Shown in pieces: positions 17,759 through 26,604 of a stretch of DNA of 64,000 nucleotides; within the stretch, counting starts at the first letter, position 1; every line of letters starts with the position of its first letter. Origin of the DNA: Chloroflexota bacterium (GTDB taxonomy: Bacteria; Chloroflexota; Anaerolineae; Aggregatilineales; Phototrophicaceae); contig JAPOVL010000037.1 of assembly GCA_026708115.1 (NCBI GenBank), forward strand, positions 62,001-126,000. Direction: 5' to 3'. Below the pieces are notes generated by a model, which ran no database searches, was not told the DNA's origin, and worked only from the letters and a program-made list of their open reading frames with translations. Position numbers and translations under genes: made by a program.

Positions 17759-18526
17759 TTAGCGCCCGCCGTCTATGGAAAGTACCTGGCCGGTGATCCA
17801 GTTGGCGTAATCCGACGCGAAGAAGAGCACGCCGTGGGCGATGTCTTCTGCCGTGCCCAGCCGTTTGAGCGCGAAGCGTTCCAGCAGCGCCTTTTGTCCT
17901 TCGGCGCCGTAGGATTCGAATTGTCTGATGGAGGTGGGATTGGACAAGACGAAGCCAGGCGCGATATTGTTCACCGTGATCTTCCATTTGCCCAGTTCGT
18001 GAGCCAGTTGCCGGGTGAGATTGATTTGGCCAGCTTTGGCGGCGGCATAGGCTTGGATGCCGGTTAAGCTGGGGCCCAGGCCCGCGCCGCTGGAAATGTT
18101 GACAATCCGGCCGTATTCTTGCGCTTTCATTGATGGCGCAACCGCTTGCGAAAAGAAGAACGTCGCCCGCGTATTGACCTCGACGATGCTGTCCCATTCT
18201 GCTTCTGTGACCTGTTCCAGCGGCTTGCCGACCTGACCCTGCACGCCGCCGGCGTTGTTGACCAGGATATGCACGGCGCCTTCAGCGGCGAGAACGCGCT
18301 CAACGAAGGCGAAGACCGCCGCCCGATCGCGCACATTCACGACCTCGACTTCGCAGTTGCCGCCGGCTTCCTGGCAAAGTCGCCGGGTTTCTGCCAGTTC
18401 GTCTTCCAGCACATCACAAGCCCACACTGATGCGCCCCGCGTCGCGAATGCCAGGCTGATGGCGCGGCCGAAACCGTGAGCGGCGCCGGTGACAATCGCC
18501 ACTTTGTTGTCAAATTGAATATTCAT
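17759..18526 (-). CDS. Short-chain dehydrogenase/reductase (SDR)
   Basis: A 255-residue classical SDR that oxidises or reduces an alcohol/ketone with NAD(P). The cofactor motif TGAAHGFG is at residues 13-20, NNAGG at 90-94, and the catalytic set is Ser145/146 (NISSG), Tyr160 and Lys164 (YAAAK). An acidic residue in the CDVLEDE strand (Asp38) suggests NAD rather than NADP. It is the last gene of a minus-strand operon; its ATG overlaps the stop of the ketopantoate-reductase-like gene as ATGA (18523-18526). With creatininase and the dioxygenase upstream it probably handles one step in breakdown of a small hydroxylated or amide compound. Substrate not deducible. Confidence 0.93.
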   Translation of the reverse strand: MNIQFDNKVAIVTGAAHGFGRAISLAFATRGASVWACDVLEDELAETRRLCQEAGGNCEVEVVNVRDRAAVFAFVERVLAAEGAVHILVNNAGGVQGQVGKPLEQVTEAEWDSIVEVNTRATFFFSQAVAPSMKAQEYGRIVNISSGAGLGPSLTGIQAYAAAKAGQINLTRQLAHELGKWKITVNNIAPGFVLSNPTSIRQFESYGAEGQKALLERFALKRLGTAEDIAHGVLFFASDYANWITGQVLSIDGGR

Positions 18527-19530
18527 GGCAGTTCCGCCTTTAACTGGTCGAGGTTGCCAAGGGCCTGCGGACGCTTGCCATCTTCGATCTCGCGAATCAT
18601 CTCGATCCAGCGCCGCGTGAGGGGCAAGTCCAGGCCGATCTTTTCGCCTTGCGCCAGGATTGGCTCGTACATGATGACCTCGGTTCTGCGTTTGCGAACC
18701 GCCAGATCGCGCCAGATGCCGCTATGCGTCTTGGCGGAGGTGCGGTTGAAGGCGACAAGCGTATCAAGCGATCGGTTGATCGCGGCTATGTCTTTGGCGA
18801 CGAATGCCGCCGGTTCAAAGCCGTTGAAACCGCGCGCTTCCACGCCGATTTGCGCTGCTAGTTCCAGTATCTCTTGCGCCGCGCGAATGTAGAGATCCCG
18901 ATAGCCGGGGTCGGCCAGCGCGTCCGCGATTGACTCGTTGGTCAAGGCGGACACGAAGAGCATGGCCCCATAGGCTTCCTTGCCCCAGAGATATCCCCAG
19001 AGATTGTCAGTGACAATTGTGTCTGGGTCAAAGTCGCGGAAGGCGGCGCCGATTGCTTGCAGGCGCGTTGTGATCGCGCCGTTCAGTTCGCCGACCACGA
19101 TTGCGCCGCGCCCGCCAAAGAGGATCTTGCCCGGCGCGTGATAATCGGCGCTGAAATTGATAAAGGTGCCCAAAGTCCGCTCTCTGCCGACAATCTCGCG
19201 GATGATCAACTCGTTCAAGCCGTTTTGCACGGACATGACATAGCCGTCATCGGCAAGGAAATCGACCAGCGTCTCGGTGGCCACTTTTGTGTGCTGGGCT
19301 TTGGTACAAAGCAGGATAATCGGGAATTTCTCGTGCAATTGGTGTGGCAGCACGGCCTGCGCTGCCACGGTGAATTCAGCAACCGGACCGGTGATCTGCA
19401 ATCCCGCGCGATTGATCTCTGCCACGTGTTCCTCGACGACATCGACGAACAGGATATCGTGACCGGCTCGAAGCAGATATGCGCCAAGCGTGCCGCCGAT
19501 GGCGCCGGCGCCCCAAATTAGGATTCGCAT
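18523..19530 (-). CDS. Ketopantoate reductase (ApbA/PanE) family protein
   Basis: A 335-residue NAD(P)-dependent 2-hydroxyacid-type dehydrogenase. The N-terminal Rossmann motif is WGAGAIGGTLGAYLLRAGHDI, LCTKAQHT lies near residue 75 and SVQNGLNE near residue 99. The C-terminal helical domain contains the conserved lysine region NLWGYLWGKEAYGAM near residue 185. True PanE makes pantoate for CoA. Here the gene sits inside a catabolic operon, overlaps creatininase by 13 bp upstream and SDR by 4 bp downstream, and has a ~40-residue longer C-terminus. It is therefore more likely a paralogue acting on another 2-keto acid. No other pantothenate gene is nearby. Confidence 0.9.
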   Translation of the reverse strand: MRILIWGAGAIGGTLGAYLLRAGHDILFVDVVEEHVAEINRAGLQITGPVAEFTVAAQAVLPHQLHEKFPIILLCTKAQHTKVATETLVDFLADDGYVMSVQNGLNELIIREIVGRERTLGTFINFSADYHAPGKILFGGRGAIVVGELNGAITTRLQAIGAAFRDFDPDTIVTDNLWGYLWGKEAYGAMLFVSALTNESIADALADPGYRDLYIRAAQEILELAAQIGVEARGFNGFEPAAFVAKDIAAINRSLDTLVAFNRTSAKTHSGIWRDLAVRKRRTEVIMYEPILAQGEKIGLDLPLTRRWIEMIREIEDGKRPQALGNLDQLKAELP

Positions 19531-20231
19531 TCGTCCCAGCCTTCCTCGAGCAGGGCAAGTGTCTCGTCAACAGCCACTTGCCAGATCGCCAGCATTTCTT
19601 CGTCAGAACGTTGATAGAGGCCGCCCATGTTGCCGTCGGCCACATGTCGTCTAACCCCCGCGGGATTGAGGCGCTCCAAAAGGGATATATCAATGAGCGG
19701 TCTTTGCTCGCCCGGCATTTCGACGCCTTCAAGCCGCGTCCAGGGGTAGTTCTCCATCCAGGAGGCGTGCGAGCCGACCGGGTCTGTCTCGAGCACTTTT
19801 TCCCAGGTCTTGGGCGCGTTGTACCAATTGTGCCATTTGACTTGCGTATCGGGATTGTCCATCATCCACTCTTTGAGCATGCCCAGGGCGGGCGCGTTGC
19901 CTCCGTGGCCGTTGACAAGCAGTATCCGGCGGAATCCGGCGCGGCGGATGCTATCGAGCAGATCGCGGATTAGAGCCAGGTAGGTGCGGACGCGCAGCGT
20001 GACCGTCCCCGGGAAGGCTGTCCATTGCTGCGCCAGCCCATAAGGAAGGACCGGATAAACGGGTACCCCGGCCAGGTCGCCCACGTCCTTTGCCAGACGC
20101 GCCGCCAGGATCGTGTCGACGCTCAGACTCATATAGGCATGCTGCTCGGTGCTTCCCGTGGGCAAAATGCAGCGGTCGTCGCCTTTCAGGTATTGCTCGA
20201 CTTGCATCCAGTTCATGTCAGAAATCAGCAT
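19518..20231 (-). CDS. Creatininase family amidohydrolase
   Basis: A 237-residue metal-dependent amidohydrolase of the creatininase superfamily, which includes creatinine, formamide and mycofactocin-precursor hydrolases. The metal-binding residues are visible: E29 and H31 in PTGSTEQHAY, D39 in SVDT, and H109 in LLVNGHGGN, so both divalent metal sites appear intact. It probably opens a cyclic amide or cleaves an amide-bonded intermediate. It lies 64 bp downstream of the phytanoyl-CoA dioxygenase homologue and overlaps the ketopantoate-reductase-like gene, in an operon with SDR. The real substrate is unknown; creatinine itself is only one possibility. Confidence 0.92.
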   Translation of the reverse strand: MLISDMNWMQVEQYLKGDDRCILPTGSTEQHAYMSLSVDTILAARLAKDVGDLAGVPVYPVLPYGLAQQWTAFPGTVTLRVRTYLALIRDLLDSIRRAGFRRILLVNGHGGNAPALGMLKEWMMDNPDTQVKWHNWYNAPKTWEKVLETDPVGSHASWMENYPWTRLEGVEMPGEQRPLIDISLLERLNPAGVRRHVADGNMGGLYQRSDEEMLAIWQVAVDETLALLEEGWDECES

Positions 20232-20295
20232 TGATCACCACGCTTTCATTTGTTGGCAGATGAAACAGGATCGGCGCGATTAGGCGCTCCTTCGT

Positions 20296-21186
20296 TCACA
20301 GGCCCCATTCCGCGCGGGCTGTCTTCATATCGCGGCGGGTTGAACCATAGTGCCCTGCGCCGCCTCTCTTCCAGCGCTCGTCAACCGGTTCGCTGGCGGG
20401 CTGAAATCGAACATCGCAGCTCAAGCGGTATTTGTTGGTGAGATTGGTTGTCGAGGCGTGCATGGTGTGCATGCCGAATACGATGATATCGCCCGCGCGA
20501 TAATCCGACCCCAGCCACTGCCCGCCAAACTGATCGACAATCGCCATCGGATCGCGCTCGAACCAGCCTTCGATGCCGTCGCGATCAACATCAGAACGGC
20601 CGTAGGTATCTCGAATGCGAGCGAAGCTGTCGAGATTATGCGAACCGCGGCAAACCGCCAGCGTACCCTGCTCGATAGGGATATCGCCGAAGGGAATCCA
20701 GACGGTGTAGAGATTCCGCGATCCGCGCCCCATGTAGACAAAATCGTAGTGAGCGCCGGTATATTGGTCGTTGCCTACAGCGCGCATCCATTTATAAGTG
20801 AAGGTCAGCGCCGCCTCGCCGAAAAGCTCCTCGAACAGGTTGAAGAGGGCGCTGTTTTCAAGTACGCCCAGCACCTCCGGGTGCTGGACAAGTGCTTCGC
20901 TACGCAGTCGCGCACTGCGGCCGCCTCGCGGCATCACGCCTTCCAGAATCGGCGTATTAGGCGCCAGCGCTTGCTGCGCATGCAGCGCTTCCATGATGAT
21001 CCGCCGGCCGGCGAGCACCGTCTGCCTGTCAATGAATCCGCGGAAGAGAAGATAGCCGTCGGTATCCAGGCGCTGCCATAGCGCTGCGGTATCGCCCAGC
21101 ACATCCTGGCTGTCGCACAACTGGCCCAGTTCAAGGCTGGGGAACTCGATGTCTCTATATCCAAATCTGATCTTCATGAAGCGCAT
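20296..21186 (-). CDS. Phytanoyl-CoA dioxygenase (PhyH) family protein
   Basis: A 296-residue Fe(II)/2-oxoglutarate dioxygenase with a double-stranded beta-helix fold. The iron-binding H146-x-D148 lies in GAHYDFVYMGRG. The distal His is in FGMHTMHAST near residue 238, and the 2-oxoglutarate Arg is in KYRLSCDVRFQPA near residue 258. Such enzymes hydroxylate small molecules and natural products. First gene of the minus operon with creatininase, ketopantoate-reductase-like and SDR, so it likely performs the opening hydroxylation. A second ATG nine bases in (21177) could be the true start. It faces another PhyH gene across a 0.7 kb gene-free region; the two share the fold but are not close duplicates. 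Confidence 0.9.
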   Translation of the reverse strand: MRFMKIRFGYRDIEFPSLELGQLCDSQDVLGDTAALWQRLDTDGYLLFRGFIDRQTVLAGRRIIMEALHAQQALAPNTPILEGVMPRGGRSARLRSEALVQHPEVLGVLENSALFNLFEELFGEAALTFTYKWMRAVGNDQYTGAHYDFVYMGRGSRNLYTVWIPFGDIPIEQGTLAVCRGSHNLDSFARIRDTYGRSDVDRDGIEGWFERDPMAIVDQFGGQWLGSDYRAGDIIVFGMHTMHASTTNLTNKYRLSCDVRFQPASEPVDERWKRGGAGHYGSTRRDMKTARAEWGL

Positions 21187-21570
21187 TCCGAGTGTGCGGT
21201 CAACCTGATGATGTTATATGATATGCTGGAAATCGCCAAGTTTCGGCTGCGAGCGGAAGCGGTGAAAATCATGGATATGAAATACCCGCCAGCCCGCGGC
21301 CCGATGCCGAAACCGCGACCAAATAGTCGCCTTATTTACACCGACTTGCTCTATCCTTTGACGTTGCAACGCACAGGACCGCCCAGCCAAGGTCGCCGCT
21401 TCTCAAACCCGTTTCAAACTCCGCTCCAGGTCCAAACGAAGCGACATTGTCCAAACTAGAGGCGCAACTGTCCGAAAACCATATTGCTGGGGACCGCAAA
21501 TGGACAAAGAGGGAAAAACTTCAAAGCGAAACCTATGTGACCACTTGGCATCGCTTATGATGATATACTG

Positions 21571-21622
21571 GAGCGGCGGCCGACGGTCAAAGTCGACGGT
21601 CAGTGCCGATAGCCCGCCGCTC
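21571..21622. repeat. Inverted repeat enclosing two 9-bp direct repeats
   Basis: Arms GAGCGGCGG (21571-21579) and CCGCCGCTC (21614-21622) are perfect complements. Inside them CGACGGTCA occurs twice, at 21581-21589 and 21594-21602, 13 bases apart start to start, with a GTCGAC palindrome at the second copy. The nesting suggests a protein-binding or recombination site or a structured RNA leader; function unknown. Confidence 0.7.
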
Positions 21623-21655
21623 TCAACCTGGTCTGTCATCAACTGTCGATCTGGA

Positions 21656-21671
21656 GAGGGGGTACCCCCTC
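21656..21671. repeat. Perfect 16-bp palindrome
   Basis: GAGGGGGTACCCCCTC is an exact palindrome centred on TA, 34 bases after the inverted repeat. It is too GC-rich and lacks the T-run of a terminator. A dimeric regulator operator or a recombinase site are the obvious possibilities; neither is shown. Confidence 0.75.
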
Positions 21672-21915
21672 CCGTATACATACTGTATCTATACTGTTGC
21701 TCAAAAGGGGGAATTTTCAGGGCAACTTCAGGGCATTTAAGGCGCTTCATTCAGTACCTGCGCCTTGCCATCAACTGCCTGTCGAAAAGCGTCCGTCCCC
21801 GTTGATCGGGGGAACAGACTGGGCGCTGGGCTTGGAATACCTGTCCTGTTCTCCGAATTCTTGCCCGCGCTGCTATTGTGGAGGATTGGCATGATCGAAT
21901 GTACAGGAGCTAGCG

Positions 21916-22686
21916 ATGAACTCTGAATTGTTGCGATACAGCCAGCTTAGTAGTAAAGAGATCAGCTTCTATAACCTGTACGGTTATTTGAGTTTGCCGG
22001 GCTTGATCGGGCGGGATGCGGCTGCTGCTCTGGCCGAGGAAGTGTTTCAAGTGATGGAAGGCTTGGGCATGGCAAGGGACGATCTGCGCACAGCCAGGAC
22101 GAGCAAAGATAAATTACGCCAGAGCCGACAGTATTTGGCTGGATCAAGCCTGGCGCGCTTGATCCAGAGCGAGGCGTTGAATGCGCTGGCCGGGCAATTG
22201 ATGGGCGGTCCTGCGACGCTCTATCTGCCCTTCACGGCGGTCAAGAGCGGCGGCGGTGGCGGTCGATTCCATTTTCATCAGGACAATCAGTATACGTGTT
22301 TCGACGGACCAGGCATCAACGTTTGGTTCGCGCTTGTGGAGATGACGCCGGAGAACGGTTGTCTGCAGATTGCCTCGGGGACCCACCTGGGCGGCACCAT
22401 CGACTCGGTCGAAAGTGAAGACCGAGATGGTCATCGGACGGTGGCCGTGGAACCGGAAGCGTTTTTGCCGCTGCGGATGATGCCCGGGGACGCGGTGGCT
22501 TTCTCGCGCTTGACATTGCATGGGTCGGGAGCCAACATCACGGACCAGCCGAGGCTGGCATACGCTGTGCAGTTTCATCGAGACGATGTGCGGGCGACGC
22601 GAGACGGCGAAGATCTGGGGCTGCTCAAGGAGAATCCACGCTTTGAGGTCGGGCCTGTTGCAGCCTTTTCGCCAGACGGCGATTGA
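21916..22686 (+). CDS. Phytanoyl-CoA dioxygenase (PhyH) family protein
   Basis: A 256-residue Fe(II)/2-oxoglutarate-dependent dioxygenase. The iron site H121-x-D123 lies in RFHFHQDNQY. The distal H202 is in LTLHGSGANITDQPR, with R213 positioned to bind 2-oxoglutarate. The HQDNQY context and short length fit the small-molecule hydroxylase branch of the family. AGGAG lies 7 bases before the ATG. It starts a plus-strand run with the DHDPS-like (61 bp away) and OYE-family genes, implying hydroxylation, aldol or lyase cleavage, and flavin-dependent reduction in one pathway. The substrate is not deducible. Confidence 0.9.
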   Translation: MNSELLRYSQLSSKEISFYNLYGYLSLPGLIGRDAAAALAEEVFQVMEGLGMARDDLRTARTSKDKLRQSRQYLAGSSLARLIQSEALNALAGQLMGGPATLYLPFTAVKSGGGGGRFHFHQDNQYTCFDGPGINVWFALVEMTPENGCLQIASGTHLGGTIDSVESEDRDGHRTVAVEPEAFLPLRMMPGDAVAFSRLTLHGSGANITDQPRLAYAVQFHRDDVRATRDGEDLGLLKENPRFEVGPVAAFSPDGD

Positions 22687-22747
22687 TGCTGGACCCTAAG
22701 TGAAGACAAGTGAGCGTTTGCGTCTGGGAGCGTATGGAAAGGCGGTG

Positions 22748-23707
22748 ATGGCATTGAACTTCAATCCGATTGAGATGATCAGGCCCAAGCGGGAGATCGC
22801 CGGCATCAGCGCGATCCTGTTGCCTTTCCATGACAACTGCGAGATTGACTGGCTTGGCTTGGCGAATCACGTGCGACGAACGGCAGAAGCCGGCTTGACA
22901 CCCGCCGTCAATATGGATACCGGATATGCCAACCTGATTAGCGAAGCCCAACGTCAGCAGGTCCTGGAGGTCACGCGGGAAGAACTGGGAGGCGGCGCCT
23001 TCGTTGCGGGCGCCTTTGTAGCGGACCAGGAGGGCGATGCCTTTGACGGCGACGCTTATCTGCGCCAGATCGAGTCGATAGAGCGCCAGGGAGGCAGGCC
23101 GATTATCTTCCAGTCTTATGGCCTGACGGGGCAAGCGGGCGGGGATATCATCGCCGCCTACGAGAGATTGGGCCAGGCCAGCGATGGTTTCATCGCCTTT
23201 GAACTTGGCACCATGTTCGCGCCCTTCGGCGCTATCTACGATATAGAGACTTATGAAGGCTTGTTGGGACTTAAGCGCTGCCTGGGCGCCAAGCACTCCT
23301 CGCTGAGCCGTCAGTTGGAATGGCAGCGCTTGCTGCTGCGGGACCGGGTTAGACCGGATTTCAAGGTTTACACCGGCAACGACCTGGCGATCGACATGGT
23401 GATGTACGGCAGTGATTATCTGCTGGGCTTGAGCACCTTCGCCCCCGATCTCTTTGCCGAACGCGATGCCATGTGGCTGGCGGAGGATGCGGGCTTTTAT
23501 CAATTGAACGATCTGCTCCAGTACCTGGGGTTCCTGGTTTTCCGTCCGCCGGTGCCGGCCTACAAACATTCCGCGGCACAGTTTTTGAAGCTGCGCGGCT
23601 GGATCGAATCCGACCAGACCCATCCCGAATCGCCTCGTCGACCGCAAAGCGATATTCCCATCCTGAGGGATATCGCCGGACGCCTGCATGTTTTGAAGGC
23701 GAGCTAG
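22748..23707 (+). CDS. Dihydrodipicolinate synthase-family TIM-barrel protein
   Basis: About 319 residues with the DHDPS/N-acetylneuraminate lyase type of barrel. [37 protein letters not shown] matches the start of this superfamily in spaced motifs ([20 protein letters not shown]). A candidate Schiff-base lysine is in LGAKHSS near residue 180, and YTGND follows later as in family members. Such enzymes make or break C-C bonds of 2-keto acids through a lysine imine. I prefer ATG 22748 because GGAAAGG lies about 6 bases upstream; an in-frame GTG at 22700 would add 16 residues. The stop is 3 bp before the OYE-family start, so the two are co-translated. Not lysine biosynthesis by context. Confidence 0.8.
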   Translation: MALNFNPIEMIRPKREIAGISAILLPFHDNCEIDWLGLANHVRRTAEAGLTPAVNMDTGYANLISEAQRQQVLEVTREELGGGAFVAGAFVADQEGDAFDGDAYLRQIESIERQGGRPIIFQSYGLTGQAGGDIIAAYERLGQASDGFIAFELGTMFAPFGAIYDIETYEGLLGLKRCLGAKHSSLSRQLEWQRLLLRDRVRPDFKVYTGNDLAIDMVMYGSDYLLGLSTFAPDLFAERDAMWLAEDAGFYQLNDLLQYLGFLVFRPPVPAYKHSAAQFLKLRGWIESDQTHPESPRRPQSDIPILRDIAGRLHVLKAS

Positions 23708-23710
23708 CCG

Positions 23711-25153
23711 ATGGCTTACCGACGCATCGCGCAATTGCGCAGCTATCAACAGTTCACAGATTACTGCGAATCCGTCGGGGCCGACCTGCCGGTTGATGAG
23801 CGGGCAGTATTCGGGAAGGCATCTCCGCTGGCGCGACCTTATGCCTATCGTCAGCATGAATTCTCCAACCGTTTCGCCATTCTGCCAATGGAAGGCTGGG
23901 ACGGCGCCTCCGACGGCGGGCCGAGCGACTTGACCGTCCGGCGCTGGCGACGCTTTGGCGAGAGCGGCGCCAAGTTGATATGGGGCGGCGAGGCGGTGGC
24001 GGTGCGACCTGACGGACGGGCAAACGCGCGTCAGTTGGTCATCAATGACCGTACTGTGAAGCGCATTGCTGCATTGCGGGAGAGTTTGCGGGAGGCTCAC
24101 CAAGCGCGCTTTGGGACGACAGACGAACTGTTGATTGGCTTGCAGTTGACGCATTCGGGGCGCTTCTGCCGCCCTAATGGTCCCGCGCTGGAACCGATGG
24201 TGCTTTACCGGCATCCCTTGCTAGACAAGAAATTCCAACTCGAAGATGAAAACTGCCTCATGAGCGACGGCGAGATTGAGGCGCTGATTGAGGACTTCGG
24301 ACGGGCGGCGGCCTTGGCGGGGCGCGCGGGCTTCGACTTTGTGGACATCAAACATTGCCACGGCTACCTGGGCCACGAGTTCCTCAGCGCTGTCAATCGC
24401 AAGGGCAAGTATGGCGGGAGCTTCGAGGATCGCACGCGCTTCCTGCGCGAGACGGTTGAGCTTGTTCGCGCCTTGGCGCCGGGCCTGGATATCGGCGTGC
24501 GCTTAAGCGCGATCGATTGGGCGCCCTTCCAGGCGGGAAACAATCGCATCGGCGAGGCCATGCCATGTGAGGGTGAAAGCTATCCCTACGCATTCGGCGG
24601 CGACGGCAGCGGCATCGGATATGATCTGAGCGAGCCCAAACGTTTCCTAGCGTTGCTGCGCGAGCTGGACATCGGGTTGGTTTGCATCACCGCCGGCAGT
24701 CCCTATTACAATTTTCACATTCAGCGCCCGGCGATCTTCCCTCCCTCCGACGGTTACTTGCTGCCCGAAGATCCGCTGGTTGGCGTCGCGCGGCAGATCC
24801 GGGTGACGGCGGAACTGAAAGCGGCCTTTCCTGAGCTGACGATGGTTGGATCGGGATATTCCTATCTACAGGATTGGCTGCCCAATGTGGCGCAGGCGGT
24901 GATCGAGCGCGGCATGGCGGATTTCATTGGATTGGGGCGGATGGCGCTAAGTTATCCGCATTTGCCGGCGGACCTGCTGGCTGGGGGTCCCTTGCAGCGC
25001 AAGCGCATCTGCCGCACCTTCAGCGACTGCACAACGGCCCCGCGCAACGGCATGGTGTCTGGCTGCTTCCCGCTGGACGAATTTTACAAATCGCGGGACG
25101 AGTACGACCGCCTGACAGCCCTGAAAAAGGAAGCTGCCGCCCAAGAGATCTGA
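23711..25153 (+). CDS. NADH:flavin oxidoreductase, old yellow enzyme family
   Basis: A 480-residue FMN TIM-barrel ene-reductase. FMN and substrate regions visible are [12 protein letters not shown] near residues 57-68, QLTHSGRF near residue 145, and [19 protein letters not shown] near residues 216-234, followed by [12 protein letters not shown]. In classical enzymes the substrate-binding pair is His/Asn-x-x-His. Here the first position reads Lys (K-H-C-H), as in a branch of uncharacterised members. A C-terminal cysteine group (CRTFSDC, then SGC) resembles a degenerate form of the Fe-S linker of the larger 2,4-dienoyl-CoA reductase-type enzymes, but the second flavin/NAD domain is absent. Starts 3 bp after the DHDPS-like gene. 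Probably reduces an activated C=C bond. Confidence 0.92.
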   Translation: MAYRRIAQLRSYQQFTDYCESVGADLPVDERAVFGKASPLARPYAYRQHEFSNRFAILPMEGWDGASDGGPSDLTVRRWRRFGESGAKLIWGGEAVAVRPDGRANARQLVINDRTVKRIAALRESLREAHQARFGTTDELLIGLQLTHSGRFCRPNGPALEPMVLYRHPLLDKKFQLEDENCLMSDGEIEALIEDFGRAAALAGRAGFDFVDIKHCHGYLGHEFLSAVNRKGKYGGSFEDRTRFLRETVELVRALAPGLDIGVRLSAIDWAPFQAGNNRIGEAMPCEGESYPYAFGGDGSGIGYDLSEPKRFLALLRELDIGLVCITAGSPYYNFHIQRPAIFPPSDGYLLPEDPLVGVARQIRVTAELKAAFPELTMVGSGYSYLQDWLPNVAQAVIERGMADFIGLGRMALSYPHLPADLLAGGPLQRKRICRTFSDCTTAPRNGMVSGCFPLDEFYKSRDEYDRLTALKKEAAAQEI

Positions 25154-25158
25154 GCTAT

Positions 25159-26196
25159 CTAGTGCCAGCCGTATTGCGATGGTTTGAAATCGATCATGCT
25201 GCCGTGATAATAGGGCACGGCTGCCAATTCGGGTTCTGCCATCAAGTCGAGTTGAGCATGGTCGGCGTCGCTCAATTTCACGTCGAGGGCGCCGATATTG
25301 TCCAGCAGGTGCGCCATGGTGCGGGGACCGATGATGGTACTGGTGACACCGGGCTTGCTGATGACCCAAGCCAGCGCGATTTGACTGGGGCTGCAGCCTT
25401 TTTCTCTTGCCAACTCCACAACGGTATCTAGCAGATCGTAGGCGCGATCGCTGAAATGCTTCTGCAAGCGCCGCTCGTAGGCGGCGCCGCGACCGGCGTC
25501 AAAGCCGAAGCGGCTGTCGCCGGGGATTGGCTGCCCGCGCTTGTATTTGCCGCTGAGGAAGCCGCGGGCCAGGGGCGACCAGGGCAATATGGCCATGCCA
25601 TAACTGCGGGCCATGGGAATCAGTTCGCGTTCAATGCTACGGTCGAGCAGATGATAGGGCGGCTGCTCGCTGACGAAGCGATTGAGTCCCAATTCCTTTG
25701 CGACCCAGAAAGATTCCAGGATGCGCCAGGCCGGAAAGGTACTGGCGCCGATATAGCGGACTTTGCCGGCGCGAATCAGATCGTCGAGGGCGCGCAAGGT
25801 TTCGTCGATGGGAATATTGGAGTTGGGACGATGGATTTGATAGAGGTCGATGTAGTCCGTTCCCAAGCGCTTCAGTGAGGCTTCGCATTGCTGAATGATG
25901 TGCCGGCGGTTGTTGCCGGCAGCCAGGATGTCCTCATTGTCCATGCGACCATGTACTTTGGTCGCGAGAACGATGCTCTCGCGTTTGCCATTGCGTTTCA
26001 GGGCTTTGCCGACCGCGATTTCGCTGCCGCCGCGGGAATAAACATTCGCGGTATCGAGAAAGTTGATGCCTTCGTCCAGGGCGCGGTCGATAATGTCCAT
26101 GCCGTCGGCGTCGCTTGTTACGCCGCCGAAGTTCATACAGCCGAGGCAGAATTCGCTGACCATCACACCTGTGCGTCCGAGAGAACGATAATCCAT
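25159..26196 (-). CDS. Aldo/keto reductase
   Basis: A 345-residue NADPH-dependent carbonyl reductase of the voltage-gated-K-channel-beta/GSP69-like AKR branch. The complete catalytic tetrad is visible as D48 and Y53 (FLDTANVYSRGGSE), K80 (ATKVHG) and H122 (LYQIHRPN). The LARGFLSGKY stretch near residue 210 is typical of the branch, and the late segment TSTIIGPRTMAHLLDN contacts the cofactor phosphate. It probably reduces an aldehyde or sugar carbonyl. An ACTGGAGCGG-like ribosome site precedes the ATG. It converges on the OYE-family gene with 5 bp between stops, so it is transcribed separately from that set. Confidence 0.95.
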   Translation of the reverse strand: MDYRSLGRTGVMVSEFCLGCMNFGGVTSDADGMDIIDRALDEGINFLDTANVYSRGGSEIAVGKALKRNGKRESIVLATKVHGRMDNEDILAAGNNRRHIIQQCEASLKRLGTDYIDLYQIHRPNSNIPIDETLRALDDLIRAGKVRYIGASTFPAWRILESFWVAKELGLNRFVSEQPPYHLLDRSIERELIPMARSYGMAILPWSPLARGFLSGKYKRGQPIPGDSRFGFDAGRGAAYERRLQKHFSDRAYDLLDTVVELAREKGCSPSQIALAWVISKPGVTSTIIGPRTMAHLLDNIGALDVKLSDADHAQLDLMAEPELAAVPYYHGSMIDFKPSQYGWH

Positions 26197-26604
26197 TTTC
26201 CGCTCCAGTTTCTAACAATCCGAAGTGCGTATTGTATCGCAAGCCTGTGAGCAAGGGTTAGTGCCAAGCAGGGTAGTGTAGCGAAGTCGGTAGCAATTGG
26301 GAACAGCAAGCACGTGACAGCCGGTAGGGGCGATCGGCTGGATCGCTCGACGCGTAGAAGTTGAATGAGTAGCGGGCGACTCGGCGAGTCGCCCCTACCG
26401 GATCGTTGGTATTTTGGCTTTAGAATGCCATGTCGAGGACTGGCCAACAATATCAACCGAATAGGATGCTCTCCTCGATGTTGTCTGCAGTTGTATTTTG
26501 GTTTGAATTTATGATCTGTTGATGAGCGCCATTCTGAAGCGATTGCCCCGCGAAATGCGGTATATTTGTCTGATATTGATCTCATCAGTCAGAAGGGATT
26601 CATC
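26197..26604. other. 408-bp region without a gene, holding a palindromic repeat
   Basis: Lies between the divergent AKR (minus) and aldose epimerase (plus) genes. It carries the inverted-repeat element at 26321-26401, and TACAAT (minus strand, about 26240) lies before the AKR gene without a good -35. The plus-strand stretch near 26560-26600 (GGTATATTTG, then AGAAGGGA) serves the epimerase start. I see no coding fragment in the rest. Confidence 0.6.
26321..26401. repeat. GTAGGGGCGA-type inverted repeat, MITE/REP-like
   Basis: Perfect 13-bp outer arms CCGGTAGGGGCGA (26321-26333) and TCGCCCCTACCGG (26389-26401). Within the right part lies a second, nearly closed palindrome, GGGCGACTCG-G-CGAGTCGCCC (26374-26394). 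The nested organisation, ~81 bp size, lack of coding and intergenic position resemble dispersed palindromic elements known from several Chloroflexota and cyanobacterial genomes. No second copy occurs in this window, so dispersal is inferred. Confidence 0.7.

Larger units (their letters stand above)
21187..21915. other. Gene-free 729-bp region between divergent PhyH genes
   Basis: No credible gene on either strand. The short open frames here (for example minus 21403-21750, plus 21500-21805) have no ribosome site, family motif or biased codon use. It holds an inverted repeat flanking two direct repeats (21571-21622) and a 16-bp perfect palindrome (21656-21671), followed by an AT-rich stretch with several TATA-like hexamers. 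The plus-strand frame 21447-21560 (LSKLEAQLSENHIAGDRK... to a TGA) resembles the tail of a protein and might be a gene remnant, at low confidence. The rest shows nothing recognisable. Confidence 0.6.

Noticed and set aside
21403..21750. 115-codon minus-strand frame in the gap between PhyH genes
   Set aside because: No ribosome site, no known motif, crosses the inverted repeat and palindrome, and codon use looks random.
22625..24214. 529-codon minus-strand open frame under the DHDPS-like and OYE-family genes
   Set aside because: Composition is Gln/Arg/Ala-rich without motifs, and both plus-strand genes it overlaps carry clear family signatures and close spacing.
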